Shown piece by piece: positions 1-7,191 of a stretch of 8,628 nt of DNA (the first letter of the stretch is position 1; each line of letters starts with the position of its first letter). The notes under the pieces were generated by a model. It was not told where the DNA came from. It made no database searches and saw nothing but the letters and a program-made list of their open reading frames with translations. Source of the DNA: Flavobacteriaceae bacterium (GTDB taxonomy: Bacteria; Bacteroidota; Bacteroidia; Flavobacteriales; Flavobacteriaceae); the NCBI GenBank assembly GCA_013214275.1, contig JABSPP010000055.1:1-8628 (forward strand), in the 5' to 3' direction. The position numbers were made by a program, and so were the translations under genes.

Positions 1-42
1 TACAGCGGACACCTCCACTTGAAGATCAATACAAACTAAATT
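1..42. other. unassigned sequence flanking the transposase remnant
   Basis: This stretch lies beyond the stop of the broken transposase and, together with 43-75, does not resemble transposase coding sequence. Two plus-strand frames are open from the window edge: one reads YSGHLHLKINTN and stops at 37-39, the other ends PPLEDQYKLNFMTF and stops at 55-57. Either could be the C-terminal tail of a gene entering from the left, but both are too short to identify. It could also be foreign sequence joined at the contig edge. Confidence 0.3.
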
Positions 43-621
43 TTATGACCTTTTAAAAAAACAGGGGATGGCTAATTTGTATTTGTCAGCATTACTGATA
101 TGACGGATTTTTCTTAAATGTGCTTCCAAATCTTCTTCAGGGACTTTAAGCTCTAAACTATCCATTGAAGCGTTCGCCTTGACTGGGGCACTATCTATTG
201 CTTGGGTGTGTCCTGCTACCATTCCCAGTGCTACACAGGTAGTGAATATTTGATTAAACACAGACTCAAATACTTCTTCTGGGAACAGTTGTCGGGTTCT
301 GCTTATAGTACTGTGCCAAGGGAGTTTCTCGTCAATGTCATAGCCTAGAAAATACAAAATATCCAATCGCATACTACAATGATTTATTAGATTTCTATCG
401 CTGATCATATTCTCTAAATACCCCACCAGACAGAGTTTATAAAACACTACTGGGTCTATACTTTTTTGTCCACTATCACCGTAATATTCTTTAGTAAGTT
501 GATAGAGATATTCTAGGTTTAAGACTGCTTTAAGTCGCCTGTAGAAATTGTTTTCTGGAATGCGATCACTCAATCTAAATTGATTGAATAGTTTTTCTTG
601 ATATATTTTCTTGCCTTGCAT
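43..621 (-). pseudogene. truncated IS1182-like transposase (N-terminal part)
   Basis: The product is the first part of a DDE transposase that would cut and join insertion-sequence ends. The 192 residues hold the N-terminal helical domain seen in IS1182/IS5-type transposases (about residues 40-125, including DPVVFYKLCLVGYLE and the LPWHSTISRTR stretch). The start of the RNase H-like core follows, where D143 in the QAIDSAPVKAN motif is the likely first catalytic Asp. Family members are usually about 450-550 residues, so the second Asp, the Glu and the whole C-terminus are missing. Similarity seems to stop after K182 (codon 76-78), followed by ten unrelated residues and a TAA at 43-45. No other frame restores the protein, which suggests a deletion, rearrangement or chimeric join rather than a simple frameshift. 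The remnant is almost certainly inactive. The family call is from memory of typical members and is fairly sure; the subgroup is less so. Confidence 0.8.
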
Positions 622-700
622 ACTTAAATTTACGGAATAAATAATTGGTATACAATATTTTAAACAAGTATTTTGTAAACTTTTTTATTTATATTTGAAC

Positions 701-717
701 TTGTGCAACAGGCACAA
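701..717. repeat. short perfect inverted repeat near the IS end
   Basis: TTGTGC at 701-706 and GCACAA at 712-717 are exact reverse complements around a 5-base loop, AACAG. The site lies about 80 bases upstream of the transposase start, where a terminal repeat or target-site palindrome of the insertion sequence would be expected. It is equally compatible with a regulatory operator or with chance. Confidence 0.4.
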
Positions 718-735
718 TGGTTGTCATGAATGCTT

Positions 736-743
736 TATATTTG
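736..743 (+). promoter_or_regulatory. candidate -7 element for the lipoprotein gene
   Basis: TATATTTG matches the Bacteroidota -7 consensus TAnnTTTG exactly. It would place transcription start near 750, just before the start codon at 767. No TTTG is found at the usual upstream distance of about 19-21 bases, so this is a half-supported promoter. Confidence 0.3.
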
Positions 744-766
744 TTTGATATAGTGCATTAGGGGAT

Positions 767-934
767 ATGAAAATTGGACGGATAATAATATTGATTTTTG
801 GAATGATAGCTATCTTTTCTTGTAGAAAATATATCGATAAAGAAACGACTAATTATCAGTATTTTGACAAGCAAAAATCCGATACTCTTTCGACTGAAAG
901 ATTAACAGCAGTAACAAACGAGGAATATCTGTAA
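767..934 (+). pseudogene. WG-repeat lipoprotein, 5' part up to in-frame TAA
   Basis: The 55 residues before the stop form a lipoprotein export signal and a short linker. The order is MKIGR, a hydrophobic stretch (residues 6-17), then Ser-Cys with C19 as the likely lipidated residue of a lipobox (IFSC), and a polar tail. An AGGGG lies directly upstream of the ATG at 767. The TAA at 932-934 is in the same frame as the WG-repeat reading frame that follows. No frameshift is needed to join them, so the two parts are most simply one gene of about 204 sense codons broken by a single stop. The product would otherwise sit in a membrane facing the periplasm or outside. A true 55-residue lipoprotein is possible, but it would be only a signal peptide and linker with no domain. 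Confidence 0.6.
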
Positions 935-940
935 TATGGA

Positions 941-1381
941 GTGAAAGTTGCATTTGTAAATGAAAATAACGACACGATAATTCCATTCGGTAAATATGCG
1001 TACTTTGGCACCGACACCTTAGGGTTTTATGCAAATGTAATTGAACATACAAGCGACAGTACCTATGGGCGTCAGATTACAATTGACCGCGATCAAAATA
1101 CCTTATTTGATCTCGTAATTTTTGACAATGGTCCAGAACCATTTAATGAAGGATTAACGAGAGTTTTACGTAACGGTAAAATGGGGTATGCAAATAAATT
1201 TGGACAGATAGTTATTCCCTGTGAATATGGCTTTGCCAAATGGTTTGAAAATGGAAAAGCGGAAGTTACTCACAATGCAAAAGAGTATTTCGACCAAGAT
1301 AATCATAAACGAGTTGTAAGCGATGAATGGTTCGTAGTTGATAAAGAAGGAGTGAAAATGAAAACTGTACATCATAACTAA
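941..1381 (+). pseudogene. WG-repeat protein, 3' part of the interrupted lipoprotein gene
   Basis: This part carries the folded domain. The section around 1155-1265 has the pattern of WG (beta-rich) repeats: EGLTRVLRNGKMGYANKFG, then IVIPCEYGFAKWFENGKAEV. An earlier, weaker unit is seen as IIPFGKY near residue 15. WG-repeat proteins are common in Bacteroidota and mostly of unknown role, and are thought to be binding or scaffold domains. GTG at 941 could act as an independent start. However, the sense codons between the TAA and 941 (Tyr-Gly), the shared frame, and the export signal just upstream all favour one original gene. Translated alone, the product would lack the signal and stay in the cytoplasm. 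The stop may be real decay or a base error in this contig. Confidence 0.6.
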
Positions 1382-1437
1382 TCGAACATTACTCTTCTAA
1401 ACCAATTACATATACCCTGTAGACTAATGCACGTTAA

Positions 1438-1455
1438 TTTTTAGTGTCCTAAAAA
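1438..1455. terminator. candidate bidirectional terminator between convergent genes
   Basis: TTTTTAG at 1438-1444 and CTAAAAA at 1449-1455 form a perfect 7-base stem around the loop TGTC. It lies between the 3' ends of the WG-repeat gene (plus) and the GSCFA gene (minus), and its A/T arms give a T-tract in either direction. The stem is poor in G+C, so it would be weak. Nothing else was recognised in the 123-base gap (1382-1504). Confidence 0.4.
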
Positions 1456-1504
1456 GAGCTTACGCAGAGGCCTTCTAAGTGTAAAATATTTTAACAGATC
1501 GTGA

Positions 1505-2470
1505 TTATAGTCTATGTTTTTCAAAAGAAGCTAGAGGTAAGCGTTGCTTAAGAGATTTAATATCTCTAGAAAGTCTTTCCAAAAACAGCCGATGTTCCTC
1601 AGACTTTGGGTAAAAAGGCGTATGATTCAATCGTTTTTGAACGGAATCTACCTCACTCATTATTGCTAATTCCGATTTTGAAATCCAAACCCTCTCAAAC
1701 GTATTCCAGATATATTGAATCGCAGTTTCATTTGGATGAATCATATCTCCAGCATAAAATCGATAATCTCGAAGCTCATCCATCATCAGTTCATAACTCG
1801 GAAAATAAAACACATGGTTTTCCGTATCTACAACCTGATGGAGACCAGTAATCAAGTGAGATTTGCTACGTAAATTTTCAACAACCCCCTCCTTTAGATG
1901 TCGCACAGGTGATACGGTAAAAATAATAGTTACCTTGGGATTTATATTGCTAACCTGAGCAATGATAGCCGACAAACTTTCCGTAATAGCATCTACAGAA
2001 AGCAACTCTTTTAGAAAATGTTTATTTGGAACCTTGTGGCAATTCGCAACAATCCTATCCGATTCGATATGCCTGTAAACCCAGGCAGTTCCTAAAGTAA
2101 TGATAAGATGTGTTGCTTGAACAAGCTGATTCCTTGTTTTCTCGATCGCCAAATTCAGATTGCTTAGAACGTTGTTTTTTGATAGGTCACTTAGCTTAGA
2201 GTGGGCATCAAAAGAATGCCAGCGTTCGTTGTGAGTAAAAACATCCTTCTCACTATATTCTTTTTTGTCGATTGCACTACTAATCAATCTTTCAATGGCT
2301 TTAGGATGAAATAAAATACCCAACGGATTTTGAACAACTTGAAATTTAAAATAAGACAGTTGATCTCCGATATGTTCAGAAAAACACGAGCCCAGTAGCA
2401 GTAATTTTGATTGGTAATCTATTCTAGGTCTAGCTTCCTCGGAAAAAGCGATATGCGTCTGAAGGTTCAA
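1505..2470 (-). CDS. GSCFA-domain protein (SGNH-like putative hydrolase)
   Basis: The protein has 321 residues and the hallmark LLLGSCFSEHIG (residues 24-35), giving the GSCF motif of the GSCFA family with S28 as likely nucleophile. Further conserved blocks are NPLGILFHP (48-56), ITLGTAWVY (124-132), CHKVP (144-148), SPVRH (187-191) and GDMIHPN, where D242 and H245 resemble the closing Asp-x-x-His of SGNH/GDSL esterases. The family is linked to that hydrolase fold, but its substrate is unknown. There is no signal peptide. The start is TTG at 2470-2468, because the alignment of the N-terminus to the family begins here and the codon overlaps the upstream TGA by four bases (TTGA), typical of translational coupling. 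It is the last gene of the alaS unit. Confidence 0.85.
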   Translation of the reverse strand: MNLQTHIAFSEEARPRIDYQSKLLLLGSCFSEHIGDQLSYFKFQVVQNPLGILFHPKAIERLISSAIDKKEYSEKDVFTHNERWHSFDAHSKLSDLSKNNVLSNLNLAIEKTRNQLVQATHLIITLGTAWVYRHIESDRIVANCHKVPNKHFLKELLSVDAITESLSAIIAQVSNINPKVTIIFTVSPVRHLKEGVVENLRSKSHLITGLHQVVDTENHVFYFPSYELMMDELRDYRFYAGDMIHPNETAIQYIWNTFERVWISKSELAIMSEVDSVQKRLNHTPFYPKSEEHRLFLERLSRDIKSLKQRLPLASFEKHRL

Positions 2471-3063
2471 TGCGCTGAGACAATTACTTGTTGATGGATG
2501 AGCTGGGCAAAAAATTGTTTAGCAATTCTTACTTCAGAAATATTCAGCTCTAAAAAAGAAATATAATTTTTCCTTTCCTGACTTCTGTAGATGACGATTT
2601 CGTTAGGAGCAATGCTTACTTTTGTGATCTCTGAAAGGGCAATTTTTTTACTGATAACACCCATATGATATTCCAAGAGACCATTACTTGCCTTAATAGT
2701 AAGACCTTTGGATTCTGACTTTTTGTGAAAATTGAGGAAAATAGACAAGCTAGCTTGGGTCATTAACAAATAGAATAATAGGTCTAGTTTGCCAGTGACA
2801 TTGTAAAATAAAAAACCTCCTACGAGGATAAAAAGACCAAGAATAAGTCTTCCATGGGCAAAGGAATGATCGTTTTGAGTTGTCAGGTATATTTGCTTGA
2901 TGGATACCTTTGGGTTTTTAATCAACTCAAAATAAACAGTAATCATCATCCAAATTCCCAGTAAAGTCTCATTAAAAAATGGAATTTTATCCCCAAAAAA
3001 CACAGAGACAAAAAATATTACAAGACAAATTCCAAATATTACATTTTTTTTAATGTGCTTCAT
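2467..3063 (-). CDS. uncharacterised membrane protein with four helices and a PH-like C-terminal domain
   Basis: The gene is not recognised as a named family. Its 198 residues begin with two pairs of hydrophobic helices, roughly residues 8-24, 33-48, 71-88 and 93-111. A soluble domain of about 85 residues follows. That domain alternates short beta strands (LTIKASNGLLEYHMGVISKK, then EITKVSIAPNEIVIYR) and ends in a helix (about 175-190), the shape of bacterial PH-like domains attached to membrane anchors. The domain call is from pattern only. The ATG at 3063-3061 follows the alaS stop by three bases, and its TGA stop overlaps the next start, so it is almost surely co-transcribed with alaS and the GSCFA gene. 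The role is unknown. Confidence 0.8.
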   Translation of the reverse strand: MKHIKKNVIFGICLVIFFVSVFFGDKIPFFNETLLGIWMMITVYFELIKNPKVSIKQIYLTTQNDHSFAHGRLILGLFILVGGFLFYNVTGKLDLLFYLLMTQASLSIFLNFHKKSESKGLTIKASNGLLEYHMGVISKKIALSEITKVSIAPNEIVIYRSQERKNYISFLELNISEVRIAKQFFAQLIHQQVIVSAH

Positions 3064-3066
3064 ACC

Positions 3067-5682
3067 TTACTGTTGGAGATAGTTTTTTGCAGCAGCAAGT
3101 GCCTGTTGAATGCCTTCGGGATTCTTACCACCAGCAGTAGCAAAGAAAGGCTGTCCGCCACCACCTCCATGGATGTATTTTCCAAGCTCACGAACAATAG
3201 TTCCAGCATGTAACTTATCAGAAACAATCCCTTTCGAAATATAGCAGGTAAGGATGGCTTTTCCGCGAATATTGGAGCCAAATAACAAGAATAAACGGTC
3301 AAATTCATTCCCTAATTCAAAGGCTAAATTTTTGATTCCGCCAGCGTCTAAATCGACTTGTGTTGCCAAAAACTGAATCCCATCAATCTCTTCCAATTGA
3401 TTTTTCAATTTACTCTTTAAATGAGATGTTTTATCTTTCAGCAATTGTTCGATTTGTTTTTTTAAGGCAGCATTTTCATCTTGCAGTGATTTTAAGACTT
3501 TTACGGGCTCTTTGCTATTGTTGAGTAACCCTTTCATTTCAAAAAACTGACGGTTGTTGTCAAAATAAAAGTTTTTAACAGCTTCCGTGGTAATAGCCTC
3601 AATTCTTCGAACACCAGCTGCAACAGCTCCTTCAGAGGTAATCTTAAAATGCCAAAGATCACCTGTATTTTGAACATGAGTTCCACCACACAATTCAATT
3701 GACTGACCAAAGCGAATCGAACGAACTGTGTCACCGTATTTCTCACCAAACAAGCTCATAGCGCCTTCTGCAATGGCCTCTTCCTTTGGGATATTTCGTT
3801 TCTCGATGAGAGGGAGCTTACCTTCTATTCGGGCATTCACAAAATTTTCCACATCACGCAGTTCTTCGGTTGTTAATTTGGAAAAATGGGAGAAGTCAAA
3901 ACGCAAATACTTTGAATGAACAGCGCTTCCTTTTTGCTCCACATGAGTTCCTAAAATTTCACGTAATCCCTGATGCAATAGATGCGTGGCTGTGTGGTTT
4001 GCAGCAGTTTTGCCTCGTAGCTTCTGATCTACGATAGCATCAAAAGTCTCATTCAAATGATTTGGGAGTTCCTCCGTTATGTGAATGATAACATTATTTT
4101 CTTTTTTGGTGTCTATGATATAGATAACGTCTCCATGAAGGTCTTCTAAATATCCTTTATCACCTACTTGACCACCTCCTTCAGGATAGAAAGGTGTCAA
4201 ATTAAATACCAATTGATAACGTTCACCATCTTTTTTAGAAGTAACCTTTCTATATCTGGTAATTTTTACTTTCGCATCCAGCACATCATACCCCACAAAC
4301 TCTTCTTCAGTATCCTCTTTAAGTATTGTCCAATCCTCAGTAGAACTTTGACTGGCAGAACGCGAACGCTTTTTTTGCTTTGTCATTTCCTTTTGAAACC
4401 CCTCTTCATCCATTTCCAAGCCTCTTTCACGAAGAATCAGAGAGGTTAAGTCGGGAGGAAACCCAAAGGTATCATACAGTTCAAAAGCTTTTACACCTGA
4501 GAGTTTTCTCGATGTAGCAGAGGAAATCATTTCATTCAATAAAATCAGTCCTTGATCAAGAGTTCTCAAGAAAGAAGCCTCTTCTTCCCGAATGACATTT
4601 TCGATTAATTGCTTTTGAGTATTGATTTCAGGGAATGCGGTCCCCATTTTTTCAGATAATATACTTACCAGTCGGTAGATGAAAGGTTCTTTTTTGTCTA
4701 AAAACGTAAAACCATAACGAACAGCTCTACGCAAAATTCTACGGATTACATAACCAGCACCATGATTGCTTGGCAACTGCCCATCAGCGATAGAAAATGC
4801 AACAGCCCTGACATGGTCAGAAATTACACGAATCGCAATGTCAATCTTTTGATTCTTACCATATTTAGCATTGGTAATTACTTCAATTTCCCTAATCAAG
4901 GGAGTGAAAATATCAGTGTCGTAATTGGAAGTTACACCTTGGAGTACCATGCACAGGCGTTCAAATCCCATTCCTGTATCAATGTGTTTGGCAGGGAGAT
5001 CTTCTAAGCTTGCATCAGCTTTCCGGTTGTACTGCATAAAAACCAAATTCCAAAGTTCTACCACCTCAGGATGATCCTTGTTAATAAGGTCTTTTCCATC
5101 AGTTGTATTCCTCTCCTCTTTTGAACGGATGTCCACATGAATTTCTGAGCATGGACCGCAAGGACCTTGTTCACCCATTTCCCAAAAATTATCTTTTTTG
5201 CTTCCCAGCAAGATGCGATCTTTTGGAATAATGGCACTCCAAAAATCGTAAGCCTCCTGATCCATTGGTAGGTTATCAGCGTCGTTACTTCCTTCAAAAA
5301 CAGTCACGTATAAAGTGTCTTTAGGAATCTTGTAAACTTTTGTGAGTAGTTCCCATGCCCAAACAATAGCTTCTTTTTTGAAGTAATCACCAAAACTCCA
5401 GTTGCCCAACATTTCAAACATCGTATGATGATAGGTATCATAACCCACCTCTTCCAAGTCGTTGTGTTTTCCAGAAACACGTAAGCATTTTTGTGTATCG
5501 GCAATACGATGACTTTTAGGAATTCCATTTCCTAAAAAAAACTCCTTGAAAGGAGCCATTCCTGAATTGGTAAACATCAGGGTAGGATCGTTTTTTAATA
5601 CCATTGGAGATGAGGGAACAATTGCGTGTGATTTTCCTTCAAAAAAGGTTAAAAATTGAGAACGAACTTCTTGGGATTTCAT
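3067..5682 (-). CDS. alaS: alanine--tRNA ligase (alanyl-tRNA synthetase)
   Basis: This cytoplasmic class II synthetase activates alanine with ATP, charges tRNA(Ala) and hydrolyses mischarged Ser- or Gly-tRNA. All 871 residues of a normal-length enzyme are present. The catalytic core occupies about 1-240, with KCLRVSGKHNDLEEVG (65-80), HHTMFEMLGNWSFGDYF (85-101) and GPCGPCSEIH (173-182). A helical tRNA-recognition region follows, including GAGYVIRRILRRAVRYG (308-324). The editing domain has the zinc ligands H563 and H567 (HTATH) and C665 and H669 (CGGTH). A coiled linker (about 720-760) leads to the C-Ala domain with GGGGGQPFFATAGG (839-852). The ATG at 5682-5680 gives the usual N-terminus (MKSQEVRSQFLTFFEGKSH). 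It heads a three-gene unit and is divergent from the M23 peptidase gene. No missing residues or frameshifts were seen. Confidence 0.98.
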   Translation of the reverse strand: MKSQEVRSQFLTFFEGKSHAIVPSSPMVLKNDPTLMFTNSGMAPFKEFFLGNGIPKSHRIADTQKCLRVSGKHNDLEEVGYDTYHHTMFEMLGNWSFGDYFKKEAIVWAWELLTKVYKIPKDTLYVTVFEGSNDADNLPMDQEAYDFWSAIIPKDRILLGSKKDNFWEMGEQGPCGPCSEIHVDIRSKEERNTTDGKDLINKDHPEVVELWNLVFMQYNRKADASLEDLPAKHIDTGMGFERLCMVLQGVTSNYDTDIFTPLIREIEVITNAKYGKNQKIDIAIRVISDHVRAVAFSIADGQLPSNHGAGYVIRRILRRAVRYGFTFLDKKEPFIYRLVSILSEKMGTAFPEINTQKQLIENVIREEEASFLRTLDQGLILLNEMISSATSRKLSGVKAFELYDTFGFPPDLTSLILRERGLEMDEEGFQKEMTKQKKRSRSASQSSTEDWTILKEDTEEEFVGYDVLDAKVKITRYRKVTSKKDGERYQLVFNLTPFYPEGGGQVGDKGYLEDLHGDVIYIIDTKKENNVIIHITEELPNHLNETFDAIVDQKLRGKTAANHTATHLLHQGLREILGTHVEQKGSAVHSKYLRFDFSHFSKLTTEELRDVENFVNARIEGKLPLIEKRNIPKEEAIAEGAMSLFGEKYGDTVRSIRFGQSIELCGGTHVQNTGDLWHFKITSEGAVAAGVRRIEAITTEAVKNFYFDNNRQFFEMKGLLNNSKEPVKVLKSLQDENAALKKQIEQLLKDKTSHLKSKLKNQLEEIDGIQFLATQVDLDAGGIKNLAFELGNEFDRLFLLFGSNIRGKAILTCYISKGIVSDKLHAGTIVRELGKYIHGGGGGQPFFATAGGKNPEGIQQALAAAKNYLQQ

Positions 5683-5716
5683 ACGCTTAAATTGATACTA
5701 ATCTATCTCATCTTAG

Positions 5717-5771
5717 TGAAGCACTGATTTTTAGTTAATTAATCACTCAATAGGGGGCTTCTTGTGCTTCA
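5717..5771 (-). repeat. inverted repeat in the alaS leader
   Basis: TGAAGCAC at 5717-5724 and GTGCTTCA at 5764-5771 are perfect 8-base reverse complements about 40 bases apart. A smaller pair, TGATT (5725-5729) and AATCA (5741-5745), is nested inside. On the minus strand they lie in the untranslated leader of alaS, 35-90 bases before its start. They could fold in the mRNA or form an operator. E. coli AlaRS is known to bind a palindrome at its own promoter, but there is no evidence that this site acts that way. Confidence 0.35.
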
Positions 5772-5796
5772 AAAAAACAACTAATGAAACATTTTG

Positions 5797-5804
5797 TAAA
5801 TTTG
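5797..5804 (+). promoter_or_regulatory. candidate -7 element for the M23 peptidase gene
   Basis: TAAATTTG fits TAnnTTTG exactly and would start a transcript near 5811, giving a leader of about 64 bases before the ATG at 5875. The matching TTTG about 20 bases upstream is absent, so support is partial. Confidence 0.3.
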
Positions 5805-5818
5805 CTTCGTTAAATGTA

Positions 5819-5844
5819 AAGACGAATGCAAATAGCTTCGTCTT
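5819..5844. repeat. perfect 8-base stem-loop in the divergent leader region
   Basis: AAGACGAA at 5819-5826 and TTCGTCTT at 5837-5844 pair perfectly around a 10-base loop. If the two candidate promoters here are right, the hairpin falls at the very 5' end of both the M23 transcript (plus) and the alaS transcript (minus). There it could stabilise mRNA or serve as a regulator site. Confidence 0.45.
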
Positions 5845-5852
5845 GTTGCTCA

Positions 5853-5883
5853 CAAAAGTAGCATATTTCAACATATGGCAAAA
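5853..5883 (-). promoter_or_regulatory. candidate alaS promoter (Bacteroidota type)
   Basis: Read on the minus strand, TTTTG (5883-5879) is followed after 18 bases by TACTTTTG (5860-5853). This is a close match to the Bacteroidota TTTG / TAnnTTTG promoter with acceptable spacing. It would start transcription near 5846, leaving a leader of about 160 bases before alaS. Its upstream half overlaps the first codons of the divergent M23 gene, so the two genes may compete for polymerase. Confidence 0.45.
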
Positions 5884-6843
5884 TTAAAATATTATTACGA
5901 TCCTGAGACTCTAAGTTATCGTAAGATAGAACCTAGTAATGGTTATGTTGCATGTATCACATTACTTATCGCTTTCAGTATCTTGGTACTTATGTTTGTA
6001 GGATTTATTGCATTTAGTCAGTTTGTGAAAACACCTAGTGAGCTAGCTGATGAACGAGAATTGGAATTCACAAAATTAAATCTGGAGTTAGCCAACAAGC
6101 AGCTAGACGAAATGTCTGATGTTTTAATCCAAATGCAGGAGCGTGATAATAACATCTACAGAACCTATTTTGAAGCCAATCCCATACCAGAAGAACAACG
6201 AAAAGCTGGATTTGGTGGGGTCAATAGATACAAATATCTGGAAGGTTACGAAAATTCTCAATTGGTGACTGAGGTTACCAAGAAGCTAGATGTATTATCC
6301 AGACAGATGGCTGTACAATCCAAATCCTTGGATGAAATCGTTTCTCTAGCTAAAGAAAAAGAGGATATGCTAGCTTCCATCCCAGCGATCATGCCAATAA
6401 AAAAGGAAGACCTGTCTTATATTGCCTCAGGATTTAAATGGAGGATGCACCCCATTCTTAAGATTCGCAAGTTTCACAAGGGTATGGACTTCAAAGCGCC
6501 AACTGGTACTCCCATCTATGCTTCTGGTAATGGAACTGTTGCACTAGCACAAAGAAGTGCAACTTTTGGAAAAGTAGTTTATATAGATCATGGTTATGGG
6601 TACAGGACAGTCTATGCACACATGAGTAAGATAGCAACAAGGAAGGGGCGAAGGGTGAAACGTGGTGATATTATTGGCTATGTAGGAAATACAGGAAGGT
6701 CTGTTGCTCCTCATCTACATTACGAAGTACATAAAAATGGGAGAGCTTTAAATCCTATCAATTATTATTACGGTGATTTGTCACCCGATGAATTCTTAGC
6801 CATGCAAATTGCTGCTGAACGCGAAGGACAATCTTTCGATTAA
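5875..6843 (+). CDS. membrane-anchored M23 family metallopeptidase
   Basis: A zinc endopeptidase of the LytM/lysostaphin type, expected to cut peptidoglycan cross-bridges or to activate amidases. The 322 residues run as a short cytoplasmic tail, one membrane helix (about 25-49), a coiled-coil segment (about 54-90), a linker, and the M23 domain (about 185-297). The zinc ligands H201 and D205 (FHKGMDF) and H282 are in place, with H280 (PHLHYE) and H249 (YAHMS) as the other active-site histidines, so the enzyme looks catalytically intact. The preceding SGFKWRMHPI block is typical of the family. Residues after 300 form a short charged tail. The helix acts as a signal anchor placing the peptidase in the periplasm. 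The ATG at 5875 gives an N-terminus (MAKLKYYYDPETLSY) like that of Bacteroidota relatives. The MerR-type gene starts nine bases after its stop. Confidence 0.93.
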   Translation: MAKLKYYYDPETLSYRKIEPSNGYVACITLLIAFSILVLMFVGFIAFSQFVKTPSELADERELEFTKLNLELANKQLDEMSDVLIQMQERDNNIYRTYFEANPIPEEQRKAGFGGVNRYKYLEGYENSQLVTEVTKKLDVLSRQMAVQSKSLDEIVSLAKEKEDMLASIPAIMPIKKEDLSYIASGFKWRMHPILKIRKFHKGMDFKAPTGTPIYASGNGTVALAQRSATFGKVVYIDHGYGYRTVYAHMSKIATRKGRRVKRGDIIGYVGNTGRSVAPHLHYEVHKNGRALNPINYYYGDLSPDEFLAMQIAAEREGQSFD

Positions 6844-6852
6844 TTGTTATTC

Positions 6853-7182
6853 ATGCACATTGACCTACCAGAAAAGAGATACTACAAAATAGGAGAAGTG
6901 GCAAAAGCATTTGCTGTAAACACGTCATTAATTCGCTTCTGGGAAAAGGAATTCGACGTGATAAAGCCCAAAAAAAATGCGAAAGGAAACCGATTGTTCA
7001 CCAGCGAGGATATTTCCAATTTCAAACTCATCTACTACTTGGTCAAAGAAAGGGGTTTTACTCTCGACGGTGCCAAGCAAAAGCTCAAGGAAAATCTCAA
7101 TGGAGTTGTCAACAATCACGAAATAATTAGTAGATTAGAATCAGTAAAAGCAGAACTCATCAAAATCAAAAACCAATTGTAA
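6853..7182 (+). CDS. small MerR-type DNA-binding regulator
   Basis: The 109-residue protein has an N-terminal winged-helix of the MerR class: YYKIGEVAKAF (10-20), then SLIRFWEKEF (25-34), the wing KGNRLFTSEDI, and a second helical pair with KERGFTLDGAKQKL. A short C-terminal coiled coil (about 80-109) would pair two subunits. No effector-binding domain or metal-binding cysteines follow, so the signal it senses, if any, is not visible. ATG at 6853 is preferred over the in-frame TTG at 6844, because relatives begin close to the HTH and the TTG directly abuts the previous stop. The nine-base gap after the M23 gene implies one transcript. Targets are unknown; autoregulation of the operon is only a guess. 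Confidence 0.88.
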   Translation: MHIDLPEKRYYKIGEVAKAFAVNTSLIRFWEKEFDVIKPKKNAKGNRLFTSEDISNFKLIYYLVKERGFTLDGAKQKLKENLNGVVNNHEIISRLESVKAELIKIKNQL

Positions 7183-7191
7183 ATAAAAATG

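Larger units (their letters stand above)
622..766. other. AT-rich flank of the IS remnant and upstream region of the lipoprotein gene
   Basis: This 145-base divergent region separates the transposase start (minus) from the lipoprotein start (plus). It should contain the left end of the insertion sequence and the lipoprotein promoter. Two exact copies of TATATTTG occur, at 690-697 and 736-743. A perfect 6-base inverted repeat lies between them at 701-717. The exact IS boundary cannot be fixed because the other IS end is absent. Confidence 0.4.

Noticed and set aside
1166..1375. Minus-strand open stretches opposite the WG-repeat gene (also 849-1052)
   Set aside because: They are shadows of a coding region with clear WG-repeat motifs on the plus strand and have no start context or domain of their own.
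3534..3749. Antisense and alternate-frame open stretches within alaS (also at 3060-3308, 3728-3919, 4168-4449, 4762-5007, 5058-5297, 5304-5528)
   Set aside because: They overlap strongly conserved alaS coding sequence, have low-complexity or unnatural composition, and show no recognisable motif.
6844..6852. TTG at 6844 as the MerR start
   Set aside because: It abuts the M23 stop with no room for separate initiation, adds three residues not expected in the family, and a good ATG lies at 6853.
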